Of a DNA stretch of 64,000 bases, positions 50,416 through 59,163 are shown one piece after another. The notes beneath the pieces are model-generated. The model saw only the letters and a program-made list of their open reading frames with translations. It was not told where the DNA came from and searched no databases. The position numbers were made by a program, and so were the translations under genes. Position 1 is the first letter of the stretch. Each line of letters opens with the position of its first letter. Source of the stretch: Archangium primigenium (GTDB lineage: Bacteria; Myxococcota; Myxococcia; Myxococcales; Myxococcaceae); contig NZ_JADWYI010000001.1 of the NCBI RefSeq assembly GCF_016904885.1, forward strand, positions 8,117,224-8,181,223, written 5' to 3'.

Positions 50416-53400
50416 ATGTTCAGCCTTCCTGGCTACACCCTTCGCGGTTCCCTCAAGGCCACGGGAACCAACCTGCTCTTCCACGCCCTGCGGGACGCGG
50501 ACGGCCTGTCGCTCATCCTCAAGACGCCGGTGACCTCCAGTGGCCCCCGGGAGAGCGAGCGCTACCGCCGCGAGTTCGACATCCTCCAGCACCTGCGGGA
50601 CGTGCGGGGCGTGCTCCGGGCGCACGCGTGTGAGCAGCTCGCGGATCGCCCGAGCCTGCTCTTGGAGACGGTGGAAGGCGACGTGTTGTCCACGCTCACG
50701 GGCGAGCCCTTCGAGGTGGCGCGGGTGCTGGACATCGCCATCGGCCTGACCGCCACGCTGGCGGAGATCCACCGCCGCGGCGTCATCCACAAGGACATCA
50801 AGCCCTCCAACATCGTCCTGACGCCCTCGGGCGAGGCGCGGCTCATCGACTTCGGCACGGCGACGCTCCAGCGCGTGGAGCATGTGGACGCGGCGCCCAC
50901 CTCGCTCATCGAGGGAACCCTGGCCTACATGTCACCCGAGCAGACCGGGCGCATGAACCGCTCGGTGGACTACCGCACGGACTTCTACTCGCTGGGCATC
51001 ACCCTCTACGAGCTGCTCGCGGGCCACCGCCCCTTCCAGGGCAAGGACGCGCTCGAGTGGTTCCATGTCCACATGGCGGTGGTGCCCCCGCCGCTCCTGG
51101 GGCGGGTCGAGGGGCTGCCGCCGGTGCTGGCCGCCATCGTGGACAAGCTGCTCGCCAAGGTGGCCGAGGAGCGCTACCAGAGCGCCGACGGCCTCAAGGC
51201 CGACCTGGAGCGCTGCCGGGACGACCTGCGCCGGGGCGTGCACCAGGACTTCCCGCTGGGCGTGCACGACTTCCCCACCCGCTTCCAACTGCCCCAACGG
51301 CTGTATGGCCGGGACACCCACGCGGCGGCGCTGATCCAGGCCTTCGAGCGCGTGGCGCGCACCCAGCGGCCCGAGTTCATCCTGGTCCGGGGCTACTCGG
51401 GCTGTGGGAAGTCCGCGGTGGTGCACGAGTTGCACAAGCCGGTGGTGCGCCACCGCAGCTTCTTCCTCAGTGGCAAGTTCGACCAGTTCCAGCAGGCCAG
51501 TCCCTACGCCACCCTGGCCCAGGCCATTCGCGGGCTGACGCAGCAGCTGCTCGCGGGCAGCGACGAGGCCCTGGCGCACTGGCGCGAGCGCCTGTTGCAG
51601 GCCTGGGAGGGCCAGGGCCAGGTGCTCGTGGACGTGGTGCCCCAGTTGGAGCTCATCGTCGGCAAGCAGCCGCCGGTGGCGGAGCTGCCCACCGCCGAGG
51701 CGACCCAGCGCTTCAACCGCGTGTTCCGGCGCTTCCTCGCCCTGTTCAGTCCCCTGGAGCACCCGCTCGTGCTCTTCCTGGATGATTTGCAGTGGGCGGA
51801 CCCGGCCAGCCTCGAGCTGCTCCAGCACCTGCTCACCCACGAGGATCCCGCGCCCCTGCTGCTCATCGGGGCCTACCGCGACAACGAGGTGAAGCCCTCG
51901 CACCCCCTGGAGCGCGCGCTCGAGCGGATGCGCGAGGCCGGCGCCCGGCTGCACGCCCTGCGGCTCGAGCCGCTGAGCCTCGAGGACGTGCGGCAGTTCG
52001 TCGCGGACGCGCTCCCCGGCGCGAGCGCGGAGCTGCTCGGCCCCCTCGCCGCGCTGGCCCGCGAGAAGACCGGGGGCAATCCCTTCTTCCTGCTGCACTT
52101 CATGCTGACGCTGCACCAGGACGGGCTGCTGGTGCGCACCTCCTTGGGCGCCTGGCGCTGGGACGAGGCGGGGGTGCGGGCCCGGGGCTACTCGAACAAC
52201 GTCGTCGACTTCCTCGTGGACAAGCTGCGCCAGCTCGCCTCGGGCACCCAGCACCTGCTGTGGCAGGCCGCCTGCATGGGCCACACCTTTCCGCTCCAGG
52301 CCCTGCGCGCGCTCACCGAGGGCACGTCGAGCACCGGACTGGAGCGCGACCTGGAGCCCGCCTTCCTGGAGAACCTGCTGGTGCGCGTGGACCCCGAGCG
52401 CGTCCGGTTCATCCACGACCGGGTGCACCAGGCCGCCTACGCGCTCGTGGGCGAGGACGAGCGCAAGCGCATCCACCTGCGCATCGGCCGGCTGATGCTG
52501 CGGCACTTCTCACCGGAGGCGCTGCACGAGCGGCTCTTCGACGTGGTGAGCCAGTTCAGCGCCGGGGGCGCGCACCTGAAGGAGGACGCCGAGCGGCTGG
52601 AGGTGGCGCGACTGAACGCCGCGGCGGGCAGGCGGGCCAAGGCCTCCATCGCCCTGCGCTCGGCCATCACCTACTTCGAGCGGGCCTTCCAGCTCATCCC
52701 CGGGGACCCCTGGGAGACGGAGCCCGCGCTGGCCTTCCGGCTCCAGTTGGAGCACGCGAGCTGCCAGTTCATGACGGGCAACGCCGGGGGGGCCTTGCGG
52801 CTGGTGAATGCCTTCCAGGCCCGGGCCCGCACGCGCTGGGACACCGCGGAGGTGTACGGCCTCAAGACCGACATCCTCATCGGCATGGGGGACATCCAGA
52901 CCGCGGTGACGTGCCTGCTGGAGGGCCTGGCGCGGCTGGGCATGCCCATGTCCCCCACCCCCTCGTGGGAGGAGGTGGAGGCGGCCAACGCCGAGGTCTG
53001 GGCGCTGCTGGGCGAGCGCTCCATCGCGAGCCTCGTGGAGCTGCCGCTCATGACCGATCCGGACATGGAGGCGGTCATGCACCTGCTGGGCGCCATGTAC
53101 GCGCCCGCGTTCGTCACCAACACCCACCTGCTCATCCTCACGCTCAGCCGGATGACGGCGCTCAGCCTGCGCCACGGCAACACGAGCGCCTCGGTGCACG
53201 GCTACTCCTGGTACGGACTGGTGCTGGGCTCCGCCTTCAAGCGCTACCTGGAGGGCGAGGCCTTCGGGCAGCTCGCGTGCGCGCTCGTCGAGCGCCGGGG
53301 CTTCACCGCGCTCCGGGGCAAGGCGCTCTACGGCCTGGAGCTCGTGAGCTACTGGACCCAGCCGCTCTCCGAGGCGCTGAAGTTCGTGCGCGAGGCCTTC

Positions 53401-55701
53401 CAGCAGGCGCTGATGAGCAGCGACAGCCAGGTGGCCGGCTACTGCTGCAACCACATCGTCATGGACCGCTTCCTCCTGGGGGACGAGCTGGAGGAGGTCT
53501 ACCGGGAGTCGGTGGCCAGCCTGCACTTCGCCCGGGGCACCGAGTTCATCGACTCGCGCGACATCATCCACTTCACCCAGCGCCACGTGCAGCAGCTGCG
53601 CGGCCTGGCCCCCACGTTCGGCGTGCTGTCGGGCGAGGACTTCGACGAGGAGGCCTTCGAGGCGGGCCTCACCGAGCAGCGCATGAGCACCATGCGCTGC
53701 TGGTACTGGCTCATCAAGGCCCAGGCGCGCTTCATGAGTGGCGCGTACGCGGAGGCCCTGGCGTGCCTGGACCGGTGCGCCGGGCTGAGCTGGTCCTCGC
53801 TCGGCCACATCCAGCTCTTGGACCTGCACCTGTTTCGCGCCCTGGCCCTGGCCGCCTGCCTCGGCGGCAAGACGGGCGAGGCGCGCGAGCGGGCCCTCCA
53901 GGAAATGGAGCGCCACCGGCGCCAGCTCGAGGAGTGGGCCCAGCACTGCCCCTCGACCTTCTTCACCGCCGAGCGGCTCGTCGCCGCGGAGCTCGCCCGG
54001 CTCACCGGCCGCAAGGACGACGCGCTGCATGCCTACGAGCAGGCGCACCAGAGCGCCTGGGAGCACGGCTTCATCCAGCGGGCCGCGCTCGCGTGTGAGC
54101 TGGCCGCGCGCTTCTGGCGCGAGCACCGGATGCTCACGCTCGCCGAGGCCTACGCGCGCAAGGCCCGCGAGGCCTACCTGCGCTGGGGCGCCCGCGGCAA
54201 GGTGCGCCACCTGGACATGCAGTGGCCCGCGCTGACCCTGCCGGAGAGCGGCACCCAGGGCACCCTGGACACGGACTCCACCCAGATCGACGCGCTCACC
54301 CTGGTGAAGGCCCAGCAGGCCATCTCCGAGGAGATCGTCCTCGAGCGGCTGGCGGCCACGCTCCTGCGCATCGCCATGGAGAACGCCGGCGCCCAGCGCG
54401 GCGCGCTGCTCCTGCCCCGGGGAGAAGCGCTCACCATCGCGGCGCTCTCCGGCACCGTCGCCGCCGAGCACGAGGGCCCGGCCGAGTCGTGCTTCCCCCA
54501 GTCCGTCATCGCCTACGTGCGGCGCACCCACGAGCACGTGCTCATCGGGGACGCCACCCGGCCCCACCCCTTCTCGGCCGACGCCTGGCTCGAGCACAGC
54601 CAGGCGCGCTCGGTGCTCTGCCTGCCCATGCTGCGGCGCGAGCAGTTCCGCGGGGTGCTGTACCTGGAGAACACGCTCGCCACCAACGCCTTCACCCCGG
54701 CGCGCATCGGCCTGCTCGACCACCTGGCCTCCCAGGCCGCCATCTCCATCGAGAACGCGCGGCTGTACGCCGACGTCCAGAACGCCGAGGCCGCCCTGCG
54801 CCGCGCCAACGACGACCTGGAGAAGCGCGTGGAGGAGCGCACCCGCGAGCTCAAGCAGACCCAGGTGCGGCTGGTGGACGCCGCGCGCGCGGCCGGCATG
54901 GCGGAGATCGCCGCCAACGTGCTGCACAACGTGGGCAACGTCCTCACCAGCGCCGTCATCAACCTGCAGACGGTGCGCGAGTCGCTGGGCACCTCGCGCA
55001 TGGGACGGCTCAAGCAGGCCACGCGGATGCTCGAGGAGCACCACGACGACCTGGCCACCTTCTTCACCCGGGATCCCCGCGGCGCCCGGCTGCCGGATTA
55101 CCTCTCCGCGCTCGCCGACGAGCTGCTGCGCGAGCAGTCCTCCATCCAGGAGGGCATGGCCGCCATGGACAAACACCTGGAGCACATCCGCGCCATCGTC
55201 CAGGTCCAGCAGACCTACGCCCACAGCACCCTCGTCACCGAGGAGTGCGACCTCACCCGGCTCGTCGAGGATGCCTTGAGCCTGCAATGGGCCTCGCTCC
55301 AGCGCCACGGCATCACCGTCACCCGGGAGCTCACCTGCCTGCCCCAGGTGCGCGTGGACAAACACAAGGTCCTGCAAATCCTCATCAACCTGCTCAGCAA
55401 TGCCAAACAAGCCATGCTCCCGCTGCCCGAGCCCCAGCGCCGACTGCACGTGAAGCTGGACCGGGACGAGGGCTTCGCGCGCATCCAGATCGTCGACAAC
55501 GGCATGGGCATCGAGCCCGGAATCCGAGGACGTCTGTTTGGACAGGGCTTCACCACCCGCGAGGGAGGACATGGCCTGGGCCTGCACTCCAGCGCCCTGG
55601 AAGCGCGGCTGTTGGGCGGAAGCATCGCGCTGGAGAGCGAGGGGCCCGGACGGGGCGCCACGGCCCTGCTCAAGCTGCCTTTGGGTCCGGTGGAGATGTG
55701 A
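50416..55701 (+). CDS. Ser/Thr kinase-AAA ATPase-GAF-histidine kinase hybrid
   Basis: A 1761-residue signalling protein. Residues about 1-260 are a Ser/Thr kinase with the ATP Lys in LILKTPV, the catalytic loop GVIHKDIKPSNIVL (H-K-D instead of H-R-D, residues 125-127), DFGTAT and the EGTLAYMSPEQTG segment. Residues about 290-600 are an AAA/STAND-type ATPase (GYSGCGKSAVVHEL, 326-332; LVLFLDDLQWADPASLELLQ) followed by a long helical repeat region. A GAF domain (about 1310-1455), a coiled coil (EEALRRANDDLEKRVEERTR-type) and a histidine kinase follow, with His1504 in ANVLHNVGNVLTSAV and a HATPase (NLLSNAKQAM, GHGLGLHSSALEA). This order is known from cyanobacterial and myxobacterial hybrids. ATG 50416 is used; a TTG at 50380 is unlikely. 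Confidence 0.9.
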   Translation: MFSLPGYTLRGSLKATGTNLLFHALRDADGLSLILKTPVTSSGPRESERYRREFDILQHLRDVRGVLRAHACEQLADRPSLLLETVEGDVLSTLTGEPFEVARVLDIAIGLTATLAEIHRRGVIHKDIKPSNIVLTPSGEARLIDFGTATLQRVEHVDAAPTSLIEGTLAYMSPEQTGRMNRSVDYRTDFYSLGITLYELLAGHRPFQGKDALEWFHVHMAVVPPPLLGRVEGLPPVLAAIVDKLLAKVAEERYQSADGLKADLERCRDDLRRGVHQDFPLGVHDFPTRFQLPQRLYGRDTHAAALIQAFERVARTQRPEFILVRGYSGCGKSAVVHELHKPVVRHRSFFLSGKFDQFQQASPYATLAQAIRGLTQQLLAGSDEALAHWRERLLQAWEGQGQVLVDVVPQLELIVGKQPPVAELPTAEATQRFNRVFRRFLALFSPLEHPLVLFLDDLQWADPASLELLQHLLTHEDPAPLLLIGAYRDNEVKPSHPLERALERMREAGARLHALRLEPLSLEDVRQFVADALPGASAELLGPLAALAREKTGGNPFFLLHFMLTLHQDGLLVRTSLGAWRWDEAGVRARGYSNNVVDFLVDKLRQLASGTQHLLWQAACMGHTFPLQALRALTEGTSSTGLERDLEPAFLENLLVRVDPERVRFIHDRVHQAAYALVGEDERKRIHLRIGRLMLRHFSPEALHERLFDVVSQFSAGGAHLKEDAERLEVARLNAAAGRRAKASIALRSAITYFERAFQLIPGDPWETEPALAFRLQLEHASCQFMTGNAGGALRLVNAFQARARTRWDTAEVYGLKTDILIGMGDIQTAVTCLLEGLARLGMPMSPTPSWEEVEAANAEVWALLGERSIASLVELPLMTDPDMEAVMHLLGAMYAPAFVTNTHLLILTLSRMTALSLRHGNTSASVHGYSWYGLVLGSAFKRYLEGEAFGQLACALVERRGFTALRGKALYGLELVSYWTQPLSEALKFVREAFQQALMSSDSQVAGYCCNHIVMDRFLLGDELEEVYRESVASLHFARGTEFIDSRDIIHFTQRHVQQLRGLAPTFGVLSGEDFDEEAFEAGLTEQRMSTMRCWYWLIKAQARFMSGAYAEALACLDRCAGLSWSSLGHIQLLDLHLFRALALAACLGGKTGEARERALQEMERHRRQLEEWAQHCPSTFFTAERLVAAELARLTGRKDDALHAYEQAHQSAWEHGFIQRAALACELAARFWREHRMLTLAEAYARKAREAYLRWGARGKVRHLDMQWPALTLPESGTQGTLDTDSTQIDALTLVKAQQAISEEIVLERLAATLLRIAMENAGAQRGALLLPRGEALTIAALSGTVAAEHEGPAESCFPQSVIAYVRRTHEHVLIGDATRPHPFSADAWLEHSQARSVLCLPMLRREQFRGVLYLENTLATNAFTPARIGLLDHLASQAAISIENARLYADVQNAEAALRRANDDLEKRVEERTRELKQTQVRLVDAARAAGMAEIAANVLHNVGNVLTSAVINLQTVRESLGTSRMGRLKQATRMLEEHHDDLATFFTRDPRGARLPDYLSALADELLREQSSIQEGMAAMDKHLEHIRAIVQVQQTYAHSTLVTEECDLTRLVEDALSLQWASLQRHGITVTRELTCLPQVRVDKHKVLQILINLLSNAKQAMLPLPEPQRRLHVKLDRDEGFARIQIVDNGMGIEPGIRGRLFGQGFTTREGGHGLGLHSSALEARLLGGSIALESEGPGRGATALLKLPLGPVEM

Positions 55702-55804
55702 AGGCCCGGCAGAACAGACATGCGGGCCTGGAGCGCGGCCCGCGCTTTTGTTAAGCTGACAACCGCTGCCATCGTGTCTGGATGTCACCGGGGGGGGGAA
55801 GACC

Positions 55805-56533
55805 ATGCAGAGCTTGAAGGGGAAGATCGCCGTCATCACCGGAGGAGGCTCGGGGATTGGCTTCGCCATCGCCGAGCGCTACGCGCACGCGGGCGCCACG
55901 GTGGTGCTCGCCGGGCGGGGCCAGCAGCGGCTCGACGAGGCCGTGCAGAAGCTCGGCCACGGCGCGCGGGGCATCGTCACGGATGTCGCGGACGAGGCCC
56001 AGGTCAAACGGCTCATCGACGCGGTGCCTCGGGTCGACCTGCTGGTGACGTGCGCGGGCGGCGCGGTGTTCGGTCCGGTGGACCAGGTGCCGTCCCGCTC
56101 CTGGCGCGACCTGTTCGACGCGCGCTTCTTCGGCCAACTCTCCGCCTGTCATCACGCCGTGCCCAAGATGCCCGCGGGCGGCGCCATCGTGCTGTGCTCG
56201 GGCGTGGCCGGCCATGCCTCGCTGGTGAACTACGCGGGAGGCGCGGGCCTGTGCGGCGCGGTCAACGCCATGGGCCGCTCGCTCGCGGTGGAGCTCGCCC
56301 CCAAGGGCATCCGGGTGAACGTCCTCTCCCCGGGCCTCACCCGGGGCACCGCCATCGACTGGAAGGTGCCGCCCGAGAAGATCGACGACTTCATGGCCGG
56401 CCTCATGGACCGCATCCCGCTCAAGCGCAGCGCCTCCGCCCCGGAGATGGCCGAGGCCGCCTACTTCCTCGCCACGAGCGCCTACACCACGGGCCAGGTG
56501 CTCGACATCGACGGAGGCTGGACGGCGGTCTAG
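55805..56533 (+). CDS. SDR-family protein with atypical active site
   Basis: A 242-residue short-chain dehydrogenase/reductase. The cofactor motif GGGSGIGFAIAERY, the Asp in GIVTDVADEAQ and the N-A-G equivalent LLVTCAGGAVFG are present, as is the C-terminal TTGQVLDIDGGWTAV. The usual Y-x3-K catalytic pair is not: the aligned segment reads HASLVNYAGGAGLCGAVNA, with Tyr followed by no Lys. This implies either a reductase with changed chemistry or a non-catalytic binding protein. It begins an apparent pair with the epoxide-hydrolase-like gene 10 bases downstream. Substrate unknown. Confidence 0.8.
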   Translation: MQSLKGKIAVITGGGSGIGFAIAERYAHAGATVVLAGRGQQRLDEAVQKLGHGARGIVTDVADEAQVKRLIDAVPRVDLLVTCAGGAVFGPVDQVPSRSWRDLFDARFFGQLSACHHAVPKMPAGGAIVLCSGVAGHASLVNYAGGAGLCGAVNAMGRSLAVELAPKGIRVNVLSPGLTRGTAIDWKVPPEKIDDFMAGLMDRIPLKRSASAPEMAEAAYFLATSAYTTGQVLDIDGGWTAV

Positions 56534-56543
56534 AAGGACGGGC

Positions 56544-57500
56544 ATGTCCCACGTGACCCACCGCACCGTCGAGACCCACGGCATCCGCCTCCACATCGCC
56601 GAGGCCGGCCAGGGCCCGCTCGTGCTCTTGCTCCATGGCTGGCCGGAGTCCTGGTACTCGTGGCGCCACCAGCTCCCGGCGCTCGCCGCGGCGGGCTACC
56701 ACGCCGTGGCCCCGGACGTGCGGGGCTATGGCCAGAGCGACAAACCCTGGCCTGTCGAGGCCTATAGCATGAAGACCCTGCTCGCCGACCTCACCGGCCT
56801 GCTGGACGCGCTCGGCGAGAAGACGGCCGTCGTGGTGGGCCATGACTGGGGCGCGGCGATGGCGTGGAACTGCGCGGCGCTGCGCCCGGAGCGGTTCCGG
56901 GCCGTGGTGGGCATGAGCGTGCCCTTCCTGGGCCGCGCGCCCCTGCCGCCCACCCAGCTCTTCAAGCAGATGTTCCAGGACGACTGGGTCTACATCCTCC
57001 ACTTCCAGAAGCCCGGCGTCGCCGAGGCGGAGTTCGAGGCGGACATCCCCCGCACGCTCCGGACCCTCTTCGCGGGCAGCACCGGCACCCACGCCAGTGC
57101 CCTGGTCTCGCGCACGAAGAAGAAGGGCGCGGGCTTCCTCGAGGGGCTCGACACGCCCACCACGCTGCCGGACTGGCTCACCGAGGCGGACCTCGCGTAC
57201 ATGGTCGAGGAGGCCCGCGGCAGTGGCTTCCGGGGGGGACTCAACCGCTACCGCAACATGGACCGGGATTGGGAGGAGCTGCCCGAGCTCGCTACGGTGC
57301 GCATCCTCCAGCCCGCGCTCTTCCTGGTGGGCGAGCAGGACTCGACACGCGCCTACTCCCCGACCGAGCCCATGCGCGCGCTGGTGCCCCACCTCCAGGA
57401 CCTCCGCGTCGTTTCCGGCGCGGGGCACTGGCTCCAGCAGGAGAAGCCCCAGGAGGTGAATGCCGCGCTGGTGGCCTTCCTCCAGGGCCTGCCCGCCTGA
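56544..57500 (+). CDS. Alpha/beta hydrolase, epoxide hydrolase-like
   Basis: A 318-residue alpha/beta hydrolase. The oxyanion-side motif is LLHGWPESWYSWRHQLPAL, the nucleophile Asp lies in VVGHDWGAAMAW (the H-D-W-G form of epoxide hydrolases and haloalkane dehalogenases), an acidic residue lies in LVGEQDSTR and the base His in GAGHWLQQEKP. APDVRGYGQSDKP is also typical. The reaction would be ring opening of an epoxide through an ester intermediate. Tyr residues of the lid (e.g. in FRGGLNRYRNMDRDW) fit epoxide hydrolases. It is cytosolic and follows the SDR gene closely. Confidence 0.88.
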   Translation: MSHVTHRTVETHGIRLHIAEAGQGPLVLLLHGWPESWYSWRHQLPALAAAGYHAVAPDVRGYGQSDKPWPVEAYSMKTLLADLTGLLDALGEKTAVVVGHDWGAAMAWNCAALRPERFRAVVGMSVPFLGRAPLPPTQLFKQMFQDDWVYILHFQKPGVAEAEFEADIPRTLRTLFAGSTGTHASALVSRTKKKGAGFLEGLDTPTTLPDWLTEADLAYMVEEARGSGFRGGLNRYRNMDRDWEELPELATVRILQPALFLVGEQDSTRAYSPTEPMRALVPHLQDLRVVSGAGHWLQQEKPQEVNAALVAFLQGLPA

Positions 57501-57618
57501 CACGAGAGCGGCCGGCCAGGCGTCATGTGTCCATTTGTCGCGGCCAGGGATGTGGGTGGGAGTAGCCCTGGGACCGGCGGGTGCCTAGTTCGTCTGGAGG
57601 AACTCCAGGGGAGGAACC

Positions 57619-58197
57619 ATGACGCTTTGGGCACGGGTGGGTTGTTGGGTGTTGAGCGTGAGCGTGGTGGCGTGTGGAAGCCAGTGGGCGCGGTCTCCCG
57701 CGCCCTCGGAGCCGGTGCCCGACGTCGCGGCGAGCTCCGGCGGCGGCGGCGCGGCCACCGCGGACACGGGCCGCTTCCCCACCGAGGACGAGGGGGACGC
57801 CCGCACGCGCGCCAAGCGCGGCTTCTACACCCAGGTGGCCCGGGAGCTGGGGCTCAAGCGTGGCCTCCCCATGGACGAGCAGCAGGGCACGGGCGGCTCG
57901 GGCATCTCGGCGGGGGAGAAGCGGCTGTGTGTCGAGGCACTCGACTCGCGCGAGCCCGTCACGGTGGTCTCCGGCATCATCCGCTTCCGGACCCAGGGGC
58001 TCGTCGTGGTGGAGGTACCGGGCACGGGGCCGGTGAAGCTGCGCACGGATGACGTCACGTGCGCGGTCCAGTCCGGCAAGGCCCTGCCGAGCCTGTCCCT
58101 GAGCGAGGGCACCGAGGCGCGCGTGGCCTACGTGGGGGAAGGCGAGGAGGCCACGGCGCGGGTGATTCGCGCCGAGCCCATGCGGCCCCAGCGCTAG
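57619..58197 (+). CDS. Lipoprotein, function unknown
   Basis: A 192-residue lipoprotein: MTLWARVGCWVLSVSVVAC gives a lipobox V-V-A-C, followed by a Ser/Gly/Pro-rich linker. The domain from about residue 90 contains KRLCVEALDSREPVTVVSGI and TDDVTCAVQSGKALPSLSL, a beta-strand-rich unit with two Cys. I do not recognise a family. GGAGG at 5 bases supports ATG 57619. It stands alone. Confidence 0.65.
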   Translation: MTLWARVGCWVLSVSVVACGSQWARSPAPSEPVPDVAASSGGGGAATADTGRFPTEDEGDARTRAKRGFYTQVARELGLKRGLPMDEQQGTGGSGISAGEKRLCVEALDSREPVTVVSGIIRFRTQGLVVVEVPGTGPVKLRTDDVTCAVQSGKALPSLSLSEGTEARVAYVGEGEEATARVIRAEPMRPQR

Positions 58198-58221
58198 CCG
58201 CGCCGGGGACGAGGAGCGGGC

Positions 58222-59043
58222 TCAGTCCAGGAAGAAGTCCGGCAGGGGCTGGGTGCCGGGCTTGACCAGGTACTTGTCGAAGTTCGTCTCCCCGCCCTCG
58301 CGCAGCAGGTCCTCGTCGAGGAAGAAGTTGCCCGTGCAGGAGCGACTGTCGCGGGTGAGGATGGCGTACGCCGCGTCGGCCATGATGTCCGGGGTGCGGC
58401 TGGCCTCCATCATGTCCTGGCCGCCGAGCATGTTGACCGCGGCGGTGGCGATGGTGGTGCGCGGCCAGAGCGCGTTGAAGGCCACGCCCTGCGAGCGGAA
58501 CTCCTCGGCCATGCCCAGCACGCACATGCTCATGCCGTACTTGGCCATGGTGTAGGCCACGTGGTTCTCGAACCACTTGGGCTTCATGTTCAGCGGCGGC
58601 GAGAGCGTGAGCACGTGCGGGTTCTTACCCTTGAGCAGCTCGGGCAGACACGCCTGGGTGGTGGCGTAGGTGCCGCGCACGTTGACGCCGAACATCAGGT
58701 CGAACTTCTTCATGGGCGTCTGCAACGTGCCCGTGAGGCTGATGGCGCTCGCGTTGTTCACCAGGATGTCGATGCCGCCAAAGCGCTCCACGGCCTGCTT
58801 CACCGCGGCCTGCACCTGGTCGTCATGGCGGATGTCCACCATGAGGGGCAGCGCCTTGCCGCCCGCCTTCTCGATCTCCTCGGCGGCCGAGTGGATGGTG
58901 CCCGGCAGCTTCGGGTGGGGCTCGGCCGTCTTGGCGGCGACGACCACGTTGGCGCCATCGCGCGCGGCGCGCAGGGCGATGGCCAGGCCGATGCCGCGGC
59001 TCGCGCCGGTGATGAAGAGGGTCTTTCCCTGGAGCGTGCTCAC
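58222..59043 (-). CDS. SDR-family oxidoreductase, HSDL2-like
   Basis: A 273-residue short-chain dehydrogenase with an intact active site. The cofactor loop is ITGASRGIGLAIALRAARDG, N-A-S in VNNASAISLTG, a Ser in LTLSPPLNM, and the catalytic Y-x3-K in AYTMAKYGMS. The segments VVVAAKTAEPHPKLPGTIHS and FNALWPRTTIATAAVNMLGG are typical for the HSDL2/SDR13C group, whose members act on fatty-acyl or steroid-like carbonyls. Only the reductase domain is present; the SCP2 domain of HSDL2 is absent. ATG 59043 is the first start. Confidence 0.88.
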   Translation of the reverse strand: MSTLQGKTLFITGASRGIGLAIALRAARDGANVVVAAKTAEPHPKLPGTIHSAAEEIEKAGGKALPLMVDIRHDDQVQAAVKQAVERFGGIDILVNNASAISLTGTLQTPMKKFDLMFGVNVRGTYATTQACLPELLKGKNPHVLTLSPPLNMKPKWFENHVAYTMAKYGMSMCVLGMAEEFRSQGVAFNALWPRTTIATAAVNMLGGQDMMEASRTPDIMADAAYAILTRDSRSCTGNFFLDEDLLREGGETNFDKYLVKPGTQPLPDFFLD

Positions 59044-59163
59044 TGTGCGGGTCCTTTCGCGGGGGCGTCCTCACGGAAGCCCGGGGTCCGGGAACGTGCC
59101 TACTGCGTCCCGACAGCGAGCGCCAGCGCCTCCGCGCGGGATTCGTCTTCCCAAGGCCCCGAC

